From Oscillospiraceae bacterium (GTDB taxonomy: Bacteria; Bacillota; Clostridia; Oscillospirales; Ruminococcaceae), in assembly GCA_015067215.1 (NCBI GenBank), contig SVMW01000005.1:1-64000 (forward strand): a stretch of DNA of 64,000 nt, in the 5' to 3' direction. The translations under genes were made by a program, and so were the position numbers. How positions within the stretch are numbered: position 1 is the first letter of the stretch; each line of letters starts with the position of its first letter. The notes beneath the pieces are model-generated. The model was given only the letters and a program-made list of their open reading frames with translations, ran no database searches and had not been told where the DNA came from. This document shows, piece after piece, positions 1 through 9,006 of the stretch.

Positions 1-84
1 ATTGAAATTCTCAAAGCACAGGGTGAAGACGCATACGTTCTCGGCAGCGTAGTGGACGGCGAAGAAGGTGTAATCTTATGTTAA
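1..84 (+). CDS. purM: Phosphoribosylformylglycinamidine cyclo-ligase (AIR synthase), C-terminal fragment
   Basis: Frame 1 reads IEILKAQGEDAYVLGSVVDGEEGVILC*, typical of the PurM C-terminus; overlaps the purN start at 78. Confidence 0.75.
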   Translation: MEILKAQGEDAYVLGSVVDGEEGVILC

Positions 85-737
85 GAGTAGCAGCTTTTGT
101 TTCCGGCGGCGGCACAAACCTGCAGGCAATTATTGATGCACAGAATTCCGGCATTATACGCGATGCAAAAGTGGAACTGGTAATAAGCAATGTTGCAGGT
201 GCATACGCCCTTGAAAGAGCAGAAAAAGCAGGTATAAAAACTGCACTTATCCGCAAAAAGGATTTTGAAAACGCTGCACAGTGGGAAGAAGCCCTTGTAA
301 AAGAACTTAAGGACAATAAAATTGACCTTGTTGTGCTTGCAGGCTTTCTTTCAATTCTGTCAGAAAACTTTATAAAACAGTTCCCGAACAAAATCATCAA
401 TGTTCATCCGTCACTTATTCCAAGCTTTTGCGGTGACGGCATGTACGGTCTTAAAGTACACGAAGCAGCCCTGGCAAAGGGTGTTAAGGTTACAGGTGCA
501 ACAGTGCACTATGTAAATGAAATTGTTGACGGCGGCGAAATCATTGCGCAGAAAGCTGTTGAAGTGCTGCGCGGTGATACACCGGAGGTACTGCAGAAGC
601 GTGTTATGGAAAAGGCAGAATGGATTATCCTGCCAAGAGCAATCCAGACAATTGCGGAGGACGCAGCCCTTTCAGCAGCAGTTGAGGGTACAACCTGCAT
701 GAGAAGAAATCCTCATGCAACAGATGCATTACATTGA
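78..737 (+). CDS. purN: Phosphoribosylglycinamide formyltransferase
   Basis: VSGGGTNLQAIIDA..., VLAGFLSILSENFI, INVHPSLIPSF, GATVHYVNEIVDGGEII motifs; purine operon context. Confidence 0.95.
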   Translation: MLRVAAFVSGGGTNLQAIIDAQNSGIIRDAKVELVISNVAGAYALERAEKAGIKTALIRKKDFENAAQWEEALVKELKDNKIDLVVLAGFLSILSENFIKQFPNKIINVHPSLIPSFCGDGMYGLKVHEAALAKGVKVTGATVHYVNEIVDGGEIIAQKAVEVLRGDTPEVLQKRVMEKAEWIILPRAIQTIAEDAALSAAVEGTTCMRRNPHATDALH

Positions 738-790
738 TTTTAATTAAAATAATTTAACCGTTTTACATTTAAGAAAAGGATTTGATTATT

Positions 791-1483
791 ATGAAAATAG
801 CAGAATATTTGCAGAGCAAAGAATACCCGGGCAGAGGCATTATGGTTGGCAAAACAGCTACAGACATCGTGATGGCATATTTCATCATGGGCCGCAGCGT
901 AAACAGCCAGAACAGAATTTTTGAAGAAACAGAAGACGGTATCCGCACAAAAGCTTTTGACGAAAGCAAAATGGTGGACCCAAGCCTTATCATCTATCAC
1001 CCTGTAAGAAAAGTTGGCGATGTAACAGTTGTTACAAACGGTGACCAGACAGATACAATCCGTGATTTCATGGTTAAAGGCGACAGCTTTGAAAACGCTC
1101 TCAGAACAAGAGAATTTGAACCTGACGGTCCAAACTGGACACCAAGAATTTCTGCCGCAGTAAATGCAGACGGTTCCTTCAAAATGTCCATTCTCAAATC
1201 CGACAAAGGCAACGAAAACCAGTGTCTGAGATATTTCTACGAATATGCAGCACCAATTGAAGGCGAAGCAAGAATTATCCACACATACAACGATAACGGC
1301 AACCCAATTCCATCTTTTGAAGGCGAGCCAAAAACAGTAACAGGTTTTGAAGGCACAATTGACGAAGTTACAGATATGCTGTGGAACAGCCTTAACGAAA
1401 CAAACAAGGTTAGCCTTTTTGTGCGTTTTGTAAACAGAACAACAGGCGAAACAACAACAAAAATTGTAAACAAAAACGTTTAA
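791..1483 (+). CDS. purO: IMP cyclohydrolase, PurO-like family
   Basis: MKIAEYLQSKEYPGRGIMVGKTATDIVMAYFIMGRSVNSQNRIF resembles the PurO-like IMP cyclohydrolase family; sits between purN and the AICARFT gene. ATG at 791 preferred over the ORF-track TTG at 782. Confidence 0.8.
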   Translation: MKIAEYLQSKEYPGRGIMVGKTATDIVMAYFIMGRSVNSQNRIFEETEDGIRTKAFDESKMVDPSLIIYHPVRKVGDVTVVTNGDQTDTIRDFMVKGDSFENALRTREFEPDGPNWTPRISAAVNADGSFKMSILKSDKGNENQCLRYFYEYAAPIEGEARIIHTYNDNGNPIPSFEGEPKTVTGFEGTIDEVTDMLWNSLNETNKVSLFVRFVNRTTGETTTKIVNKNV

Positions 1484-1506
1484 TAATACATAAAGGAGTT
1501 TGCACA

Positions 1507-2679
1507 ATGACAGAACTTGAACTTAAATATGGCTGTAACCCTAACCAGAAACCTTCCCGTATCTTTATGAAAGAAGGCGAACTTCCAATCGAAGTTCTCA
1601 ACGGCAGACCGGGCTACATCAACTTTATGGACGCTCTCAACGGCTGGCAGCTTGTAAAAGAACTTAAAGCTGCAACAGGCCTGCCTGCAGCAACAAGCTT
1701 TAAACACGTTAGCCCTGCAGGTGCAGCTGTAGCTCAGCCACTTACAGATACACTCAAAAAAATCTACTTTGTAGAAGGTATGGAACTTACACCACTTGCT
1801 TCTGCTTATGCAAGAGCACGCGGCGCTGACAGAATGTCATCTTTTGGTGATTTTATTGCACTCAGCGATGTTTGTGATGCTGCAACAGCAAAAATCATTG
1901 CAAAAGAAGTTTCCGACGGCGTTATTGCTCCGGGCTACACAGATGAAGCTCTGGAAATCCTCAAAGGCAAACGCAAAGGCGGTTACAATGTAATCAAAAT
2001 TGACGAAAATTACGTTCCTGCACCTGTAGAAACAAAAGATATTTTTGGTATCACATTTGAACAGGGCAGAAACGAACTTAAAATCGACAAAGAATACTTC
2101 AACAACATCGTTACAGAAAACAAAGAACTTACAGATGCTGCAAAACGTGACCTTGCTATCGCAATGATCACACTTAAATACACACAGTCCAACAGTGTTT
2201 GCTATGTAAAAGACGGTCAGGCAATCGGTATCGGCGCAGGCCAGCAGTCCCGCGTACACTGCACACGTCTTGCAGGCCAGAAAGCTGACAACTGGTGGAT
2301 GCGCCAGCATGAAAAAGTGCTTAGCCTCCAGTTTGTTGAAGGCATCAGCCGTGCAAACCGCGACAACGCAATTGATGTTTACATCGGCGATGAATGTGAC
2401 GACGTTCTCCGTGACGGCACATGGGAAACAATCTTTGCAGTAAAACCTGAAAGACTTACAGCAGAAGAAAAACGTGCATGGCTTGACCAGATGAGCGGCG
2501 TTGCACTTGGCTCTGACGCATTCTTCCCATTTGGTGACAACATTGAAAGAGCTAAAAAATCCGGTGTTCAGTACATTGCTGAACCAGGCGGATCCATCCG
2601 TGATGACCAGGTTATCGAAACATGCAACAAATATGATATGGTTATGAGCTTTACAGGCATCAGACTGTTCCACCATTAA
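1507..2679 (+). CDS. purH: Standalone AICAR formyltransferase (PurH C-terminal domain only)
   Basis: LKYGCNPNQKPSRIF, SFKHVSPAGAAVA, GAGQQSRVHCTRLAG, SDAFFPFGDNIERA motifs; no N-terminal IMPCH domain. Confidence 0.9.
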   Translation: MTELELKYGCNPNQKPSRIFMKEGELPIEVLNGRPGYINFMDALNGWQLVKELKAATGLPAATSFKHVSPAGAAVAQPLTDTLKKIYFVEGMELTPLASAYARARGADRMSSFGDFIALSDVCDAATAKIIAKEVSDGVIAPGYTDEALEILKGKRKGGYNVIKIDENYVPAPVETKDIFGITFEQGRNELKIDKEYFNNIVTENKELTDAAKRDLAIAMITLKYTQSNSVCYVKDGQAIGIGAGQQSRVHCTRLAGQKADNWWMRQHEKVLSLQFVEGISRANRDNAIDVYIGDECDDVLRDGTWETIFAVKPERLTAEEKRAWLDQMSGVALGSDAFFPFGDNIERAKKSGVQYIAEPGGSIRDDQVIETCNKYDMVMSFTGIRLFHH

Positions 2680-2680
2680 G

Positions 2681-2801
2681 TCGCTTTGCTCCTCATAGGG
2701 GGCTTATCCCCCTTCATGACGCATTTTTTCTCGACAAAGCGAGAAAAAATTTGCTGTCACCCCCTTAGATGAAATCGGTATATGCCATACGGCATACCGA
2801 T
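2681..2801. repeat. Intergenic element with three consecutive hairpins
   Basis: AGGGGG-CTTAT-CCCCCT-type stem (2697-2713); ATTTTTTCTCG-ACAAAG-CGAGAAAAAAT (2723-2750); ATCGGTATATGCC-ATAC-GGCATACCGAT with a 2-nt bulge (2774-2801); also TCGCTTTG (2681) / CAAAGCGA (2735). Confidence 0.6.
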
Positions 2802-2895
2802 TGTATAAACTGTTAAAGTTACTGAATAACAACGGGCAGATAATATCCGCCCCTGTAACAAAAATTGTTACCATCCCACAAGGAGATAATAAATT

Positions 2896-4158
2896 ATGAA
2901 AATTTTAGTTGTTGGCGGCGGCGGCAGAGAACACGCAACAGTAAAAAGCCTTGCAAAAGAAGGCCGCGAACTGTTCTGTGCCCCTGGCAATGCAGGCATT
3001 GCAAACCTTGCAACCTGTGTTGACATAAAAACAAACGATATTGACGGCATTGTAAAATTTGCTGTTGAAAACAAAATAGACCTTGCAGTAGTAAGTCAGG
3101 ACGAACCGCTGGTGCTCGGCATGGTTGATGCTTTGCAGGCAGCAGGCATCCGTGCATTTGGTCCTAACAAGGCAGCTGCAATTATCGAAGGCAGCAAGGC
3201 TTTCTCTAAAGACCTTATGAAAAAATATGGTATTCCAACTGCTGCATACGAAAAATTTACAGAAGTTGAGCCTGCAATAGCTTATCTTGAAAAACAGAAC
3301 AGCTATCCTGCAGTTATCAAGGCAAGCGGTCTTGCACTTGGCAAAGGCGTTATCATTGCCGAAAACTTTGAAGATGCAAAAGCAGCTGTTGTCGAAATGC
3401 TGGAAGGCGGCAAATTCGGCGAAAGCGGCAGCGAAATTGTTATCGAAGAATTCCTCACAGGTACAGAGGTTTCGGTGCTTGCATTTACAGACGGCAAATG
3501 CGTAAAACCAATGATTTCCTCCAAAGACCACAAACGCGCATTTGATGACGACAAAGGTCTCAACACAGGTGGCATGGGTGTTATTGCACCAAACCCTGTT
3601 TATACAAAAGAAGTTGAAAAAGTTGCTTTCGAAAAAATCTTTATCCCTACAATGAATGCTATGAACGCTGAAGGCAGAACCTTTAAAGGGGTATTGTATT
3701 TTGGCCTTATCGTAACAGAGCAGGGACCAAAGGTTATCGAATACAACTGCCGTCTGGGCGACCCTGAAGCACAGGTTTGTCTGTCATTGCTTGAAACAGA
3801 CCTGCTTGAAATTATGAACGCTGTTATTGACGGCACACTGGAAAACGTTGAGTTCTCAAACAAAGAGGGCGGCGCAATCGTTGTTATGATGTGTTCCGGC
3901 GGATATCCTGAAGCTTATGCAAAGGGCAAGGAAATCACAGGCCTTAAAGCAGACGGACAGAATGACAGTTTCCACTACATCTTCCACTCCGGCACAGCTT
4001 TTAAAGATGGCAAATATGTATCAAACGGCGGCCGTGTGCTTGGCTTTGTATGCCTTGGTGACGATGTAAAAGACGCACAGGACAAGGTTTATGCAAACAT
4101 TGATAAGGTAAGCTTTGAAAACAGCTTCTACAGACATGATATAGGAGGTAAAAGATAA
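2896..4158 (+). CDS. purD: Phosphoribosylamine-glycine ligase
   Basis: MKILVVGGGGREHA, FGPNKAAAIIEGSKAFSKDLM, LNTGGMGVIAPNP, YNCRLGDPEAQ motifs. Confidence 0.97.
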   Translation: MKILVVGGGGREHATVKSLAKEGRELFCAPGNAGIANLATCVDIKTNDIDGIVKFAVENKIDLAVVSQDEPLVLGMVDALQAAGIRAFGPNKAAAIIEGSKAFSKDLMKKYGIPTAAYEKFTEVEPAIAYLEKQNSYPAVIKASGLALGKGVIIAENFEDAKAAVVEMLEGGKFGESGSEIVIEEFLTGTEVSVLAFTDGKCVKPMISSKDHKRAFDDDKGLNTGGMGVIAPNPVYTKEVEKVAFEKIFIPTMNAMNAEGRTFKGVLYFGLIVTEQGPKVIEYNCRLGDPEAQVCLSLLETDLLEIMNAVIDGTLENVEFSNKEGGAIVVMMCSGGYPEAYAKGKEITGLKADGQNDSFHYIFHSGTAFKDGKYVSNGGRVLGFVCLGDDVKDAQDKVYANIDKVSFENSFYRHDIGGKR

Positions 4159-7100
4159 TGGTATATCGTGTTTATGTTTCAAAAAAAGAAGGCTACAACA
4201 ACGAAGATAAAGGCGTTCTTGCTGATCTTCGCAACAACCTTGGTATCACAAGTGTAAAAAAGGTAAAAATCTTTAACAGATATGATGTGGAAAACATTGA
4301 AAAAGATGTTTTTGACAGCGCAGTTAAAAGCATTTTCTCCGAAATGCAGGTTGACGATACTTTCGATAAAATCAAACTTACAGACAGAACTTTTGCGGTA
4401 GAACTTCTCCCAGGTCAGTTTGACCAGCGTGCAGACTCTGCTCAGCAGTGTGTTCAGTTTGTAACAGCAGGTATGCGCCCTACAGTTAAATATGCTAAAG
4501 TTTACAAGCTGACAGGTGATATTTCTGCCGAAGAATTTGAAAGAATCAAAAAATACCTTGTTAACCCAGTGGAAAGCCGTGAAGCTTCCATGGAAAAACC
4601 AAAAACACTTAAAGAAGTATATCCTGTGCCTGAAAAAACACCTGTTTTTGAAGGCTTTATCGATATGACAGCAGCTGATTTTGAAGGCTTTGTAAAAGAA
4701 AACGGTCTTGCAATGGATGCAGACGACCTCCGTTTCTGTCACGAATATTTCAAAAATACAGAAAAGAGAAACCCAACACTGACAGAAATCAAGATGATTG
4801 ATACATACTGGTCAGACCACTGCCGTCATACAACATTTATGACACAGCTTAATGATATCGTTATTGAAGACGAAAATATCAAGGCAAGCTGGGATAAATA
4901 TCTTGAAATCAAAAACGAACTTTATCCTGCAGGCAACCGCCCTGTAACACTGATGGATCTCGCAACAATCGGTGCAAAATATTTAAAACGCACAGGCAAA
5001 CTTAAAAGCCTTGACGAAAGTGAAGAAATTAATGCCTGCAGTGTAAAAATTGATGTTACAATTGATGACCGCAAGGAAAAATGGCTGCTGATGTTCAAAA
5101 ATGAAACTCACAACCATCCAACAGAAATCGAACCATTCGGCGGTGCAGCAACCTGTCTTGGCGGTGCTATCCGTGACCCGCTCTCCGGCAGAAGCTATGT
5201 ATATCAGGCAATGAGATTTACAGGTGCAGGTGACCCTACAGTGCCTGTAAGTGCAACAATTGAAGGCAAACTGCCACAGATTAAAATCTGTCAGACAGCT
5301 GCAAGCGGCTATGCATCCTACGGCAACCAGATTGGTCTTGCTGCAGGTCATATTGAAGAATGCTACCACCCTGGCTTTGTTGCAAAACGTATGGAAGTTG
5401 GTGCTGTTGTAGGTGCTGCTCCTGCTAAAAATGTTGTTCGTAAGGAACCTGCAAACACAGACGTAGTTATTCTTCTTGGCGGCGCAACAGGCCGTGACGG
5501 CTGCGGCGGTGCAACAGGCTCCTCCAAAGCACACGATGTTTCTTCCCTTACCGAATGCGGTGCTGAAGTTCAGAAAGGCAACGCACCTGAAGAAAGAAAA
5601 ATCCAGAGACTGTTCCGTGACGGTACAGTGACAAGAATGATCAAACGCTGCAACGACTTTGGTGCAGGCGGTGTTTCTGTTGCTATCGGTGAACTTGCAG
5701 ACAGCCTGCTTATCAACCTTGACAAGGTGCCTAAGAAATACGAAGGTCTTACAGCAACAGAACTTGCAATCAGCGAAAGCCAGGAACGTATGGCTTGTGT
5801 AGTTGCTGCAAAAGACGCTAAAAAGTTTATTAAAGCGGCAGAAAAAGAAAATCTCTCTGCAGTTATCGTTGCGGAAGTTACAGATACAAACCGTCTGCAG
5901 ATGCTCAGCGAAGGCGAAATGATAGTTGACCTTGACCGCAACTTCCTTAACAGTGCAGGTGCAACAAAATATGCACAGGCAGCAATCACAAAACAGGGCC
6001 TTGTTGAAGAACCTGTTACAGAAGATGTATATGAAAAATGGGAAAAAATGGTAAGCGACCTCAACGTTTGTTCCCAGCGCGGTCTTGTGGAACGCTTTGA
6101 CTCCACAGTTGGCGGCGGTACAGTGCTTATGCCATTCGGCGGTGCACGTCAGCTTACACCTGCACAGGCAATGGCAGCACTTATCAACAGTCCAAAAGGC
6201 GAAGTGCACACAGCTTCCATTCTGGCACACGGTTTTGACCCATACCTTGCAACACAGAGCCCATACTATTCTGCATACTATGCAGTAATCCACTCTGCAG
6301 CAAAACTTGTTGCAGCAGGCGGCGATATCGGCAAAGCATGGATGAGTTTCCAGGAATACTTTGAAAAACTGCGTAAGGAACCTGTACGCTGGGGCAAACC
6401 TCTGGCAGCGCTCCTCGGCGGTCTTGAAGCACAGCTTGCCCTTGGCATTGGTGCAATCGGCGGTAAGGACAGTATGTCCGGTTCCTTTGAATCCATAGAT
6501 GTTCCGCCATCACTTATCAGCTTTGCCTGCGGTGTAGCAGAGGCAGAAAACATTATTTCTCCAGAGTTTAAATGTGTTGGCACATCCCTTTACCTTGTAG
6601 AACCTGAAAAGGATGCAAATGGCCTTTACAACCCTGAAAGCCTTGTAAAAACATATAAAGCACTGCAGAAAGCAATCAAAGACAAGAGAGTTATCTCTGC
6701 ATGGGCAGTTGGTTTTGGCGGTATTGCAGAAGCAGTAACAAAAATGAGCTTTGGTAATGCAATCGGTGCAAAACTTGATTCCAGACTTACAGCAGAAGAA
6801 CTGTTCAGCAAAAAATACGGTGCATTTGTGGTGGAAACAGACGGTCTGCTCCGTTTTGGCAGAAAAATCGGTACTACAATTGATAAGTATGTAATCGTAT
6901 ACAACCGCAGACATATCAAGCTTGACAAGCTGGAAAAAGCATGGGAAGCAAAACTTGAAGGCGTTTACCCAAGCAATACAGCTTTGCAGCCGGCAAAAGC
7001 AGTGGAAAACATCTGCTATGACTTTAAAGGCACAAGACCAAGCCCACTTATCAAAGTGGCTTCTCCAAAGGTTCTTATCCCTGTATTCCCGGGCACAAAC

Positions 7101-7862
7101 TGCGAATTTGACGTGGCAAGAGCATTTGACCGTGCAGGTGCAGACACAGAAATTTTTGTTGTTCGCAACAGAAAACCTGAAGAAGTTATGGAATCTGCAA
7201 AAGAACTTGCAAAACTTATCAAAACTGCAAACATCCTTGCAATTCCAGGCGGTTTCAGTGGCGGTGACGAACCTGACGGCAGTGCTAAATTTATCGTTTC
7301 ACTGTTCCGCAACCCACTTGTACAGGAACAGGTGCACGAACTGCTTAATAACCGTGACGGTCTTATGACAGGTATCTGCAATGGTTTCCAGGCAATTGTA
7401 AAACTTGGCCTTGTACCATATGGTAAAATTGTTGAACCAAGTGCTGATATCCCAACACTTACATTCAACTCCATTGCAAGACATCAGTCCCGCCTTACAC
7501 ACACACGCGTGGCATCCAATAAATCTCCTTGGCTTATGTACCACGAAGTTGGCGACTGTGTGACAGCAGCAACAAGCCACGGTGAAGGCAGATTTATTGC
7601 TCCAAAAGAAGTTGTTGACCAGCTTATTGCAAACGGTCAGGTTGCAACACAGTATGTTGATTTGAGCGGCAACGCAACAAGTGACATTATGTTCAACCCT
7701 AACAACTCTGTAATGGCTATTGAAGGTATCACAAGCCCTGACGGACGTGTATTCGGCAAAATGCTCCACGACGAACGCTGGTGCGACCGCAACTACAAGA
7801 ATGTTCCAAACAGCCGTGGTCTGGAAATGTTCCGCGGTGCAGTGGATTACTTCAAAAAATAA
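4158..7862 (+). CDS. purL: Phosphoribosylformylglycinamidine synthase, large single-chain form
   Basis: 1234 aa; FKNETHNHPTEIEPFGGAATCLGGAIRDPLSGRSYVYQAMR; C-terminal glutaminase domain with PVFPGTNCEFDVARAF and GICNGFQAIVKLGLVP. Confidence 0.97.
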   Translation: MVYRVYVSKKEGYNNEDKGVLADLRNNLGITSVKKVKIFNRYDVENIEKDVFDSAVKSIFSEMQVDDTFDKIKLTDRTFAVELLPGQFDQRADSAQQCVQFVTAGMRPTVKYAKVYKLTGDISAEEFERIKKYLVNPVESREASMEKPKTLKEVYPVPEKTPVFEGFIDMTAADFEGFVKENGLAMDADDLRFCHEYFKNTEKRNPTLTEIKMIDTYWSDHCRHTTFMTQLNDIVIEDENIKASWDKYLEIKNELYPAGNRPVTLMDLATIGAKYLKRTGKLKSLDESEEINACSVKIDVTIDDRKEKWLLMFKNETHNHPTEIEPFGGAATCLGGAIRDPLSGRSYVYQAMRFTGAGDPTVPVSATIEGKLPQIKICQTAASGYASYGNQIGLAAGHIEECYHPGFVAKRMEVGAVVGAAPAKNVVRKEPANTDVVILLGGATGRDGCGGATGSSKAHDVSSLTECGAEVQKGNAPEERKIQRLFRDGTVTRMIKRCNDFGAGGVSVAIGELADSLLINLDKVPKKYEGLTATELAISESQERMACVVAAKDAKKFIKAAEKENLSAVIVAEVTDTNRLQMLSEGEMIVDLDRNFLNSAGATKYAQAAITKQGLVEEPVTEDVYEKWEKMVSDLNVCSQRGLVERFDSTVGGGTVLMPFGGARQLTPAQAMAALINSPKGEVHTASILAHGFDPYLATQSPYYSAYYAVIHSAAKLVAAGGDIGKAWMSFQEYFEKLRKEPVRWGKPLAALLGGLEAQLALGIGAIGGKDSMSGSFESIDVPPSLISFACGVAEAENIISPEFKCVGTSLYLVEPEKDANGLYNPESLVKTYKALQKAIKDKRVISAWAVGFGGIAEAVTKMSFGNAIGAKLDSRLTAEELFSKKYGAFVVETDGLLRFGRKIGTTIDKYVIVYNRRHIKLDKLEKAWEAKLEGVYPSNTALQPAKAVENICYDFKGTRPSPLIKVASPKVLIPVFPGTNCEFDVARAFDRAGADTEIFVVRNRKPEEVMESAKELAKLIKTANILAIPGGFSGGDEPDGSAKFIVSLFRNPLVQEQVHELLNNRDGLMTGICNGFQAIVKLGLVPYGKIVEPSADIPTLTFNSIARHQSRLTHTRVASNKSPWLMYHEVGDCVTAATSHGEGRFIAPKEVVDQLIANGQVATQYVDLSGNATSDIMFNPNNSVMAIEGITSPDGRVFGKMLHDERWCDRNYKNVPNSRGLEMFRGAVDYFKK

Positions 7863-7892
7863 TCAGAGCAATCTGCTGACCTGACTAAACAT

Positions 7893-7930
7893 AAAAAAGC
7901 CCCTTCACAGAAAACTGTGAAGGGGCTTTT
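7893..7930 (+). terminator. Rho-independent terminator of the purine operon
   Basis: AAAAAAGCCCCTTCACAG-AAAA-CTGTGAAGGGGCTTTT perfect stem. Confidence 0.9.
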
Positions 7931-7973
7931 GTGCGTAGAAAAATACCGTTGGTTTACCTGATGGTGTTTTTGT

Positions 7974-8973
7974 TTAAGATTTTGACCATTTGTTCTGTGT
8001 GGTGAAACTTACAATATAGAGCACACATTCCACAAGGATTTTTGCAAGGAATGCAGGAACGTGCAGGAAATCCACCAGCAGAGCCATAAGTGCCATGTTT
8101 GCAACCAGAATAAATACAGCAAGCTTGTAGTAGTTTATAATATTGTATTTTTCGCTGCTGCTTTTGAAAACAAGTTTTTTGTTGAGGGTGAAGTTGAACA
8201 GACTGCTTGCAACCCTTGCGGCAACAGTTGAAACAGCTGTGTTGCCGAGTAGAACATAGTAAAGCAGATTAAACAGCAGATAGTCAATAACAAAGCTTGC
8301 CACCGAAACCATCATAAAGGAAGGCAGGTTGGAGAAAAGAACGGAATAAATTTTAAGTCCGTCTTTTACAGGGTTAAAGTGGGACCCGCTGTTGTTGTCT
8401 ATGTATATGGTTTTTATAGGTTCTTCAATTATGCTGCTGAACAGTTTGCCTGAATAGATAAGCATTTCCATTTCGTACTCGTATCTGTCGCCCTTAAGCT
8501 GCAGCAGCTCTCTGCTGAGAGGAATACCTCTGAGACCTGTTCTGTGTATCCTGCAGGTCAATGGAATACATTATTTTGAACAGTTTGCGTGTAATGCTGT
8601 TGCCTGTCTTTGATTTAGGAGGCATCTGTGCAACATCGCGCATACCCATAATAAGACTTTCAGGGTTGGCGTTGAGTTTTTCTATAATGTTGCAGATGTC
8701 CTCAGGGCTGTGCTGCCCGTCGCTGTCAGCAGTAACAGCGGCATCATAGCCATTTTCAAGCATATATGCAAAGCCTGTCTTAAGGGCGGCACCTTTGCCT
8801 TTGTTTATTTCGTGGTGAAGCACAGTGCAGTTTAAACTGTCAAATATACCGGTGTTTTCTGTGCTGCCGTCATCAACCACAATAATATCAAGCTGATTGG
8901 AAACAAGTTTTTCTATAAGGGCTGTCAGCTTTTCGTCAGGCTGATAGCTTGGGATCAATACTCCGATTTTCAT
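7974..8973 (-). pseudogene. Frameshifted GT2/GtrA bifunctional glycosyltransferase
   Basis: ORF 8494-8973 has the GT2 domain (VVDDGSTENTG, VTADSDGQHSPEDI) and breaks at ...LQDTQ; ORF 7974-8561 resumes in another frame as TGLRGIPLSRELL plus a GtrA-like 4-TM domain. One extra base near 8540 separates the frames. Confidence 0.8.
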
Positions 8974-9006
8974 ATTTTTTCTCTCTGATTTTATTGGTTG
9001 TATAGT

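Noticed and set aside
8494-8973. Annotating the GT2 and GtrA ORFs as two independent genes
   Set aside because: The GT2 ORF ends in a nonsensical tail NRSQRYSSQQRAAAA exactly where the conserved sequence continues in the other frame.
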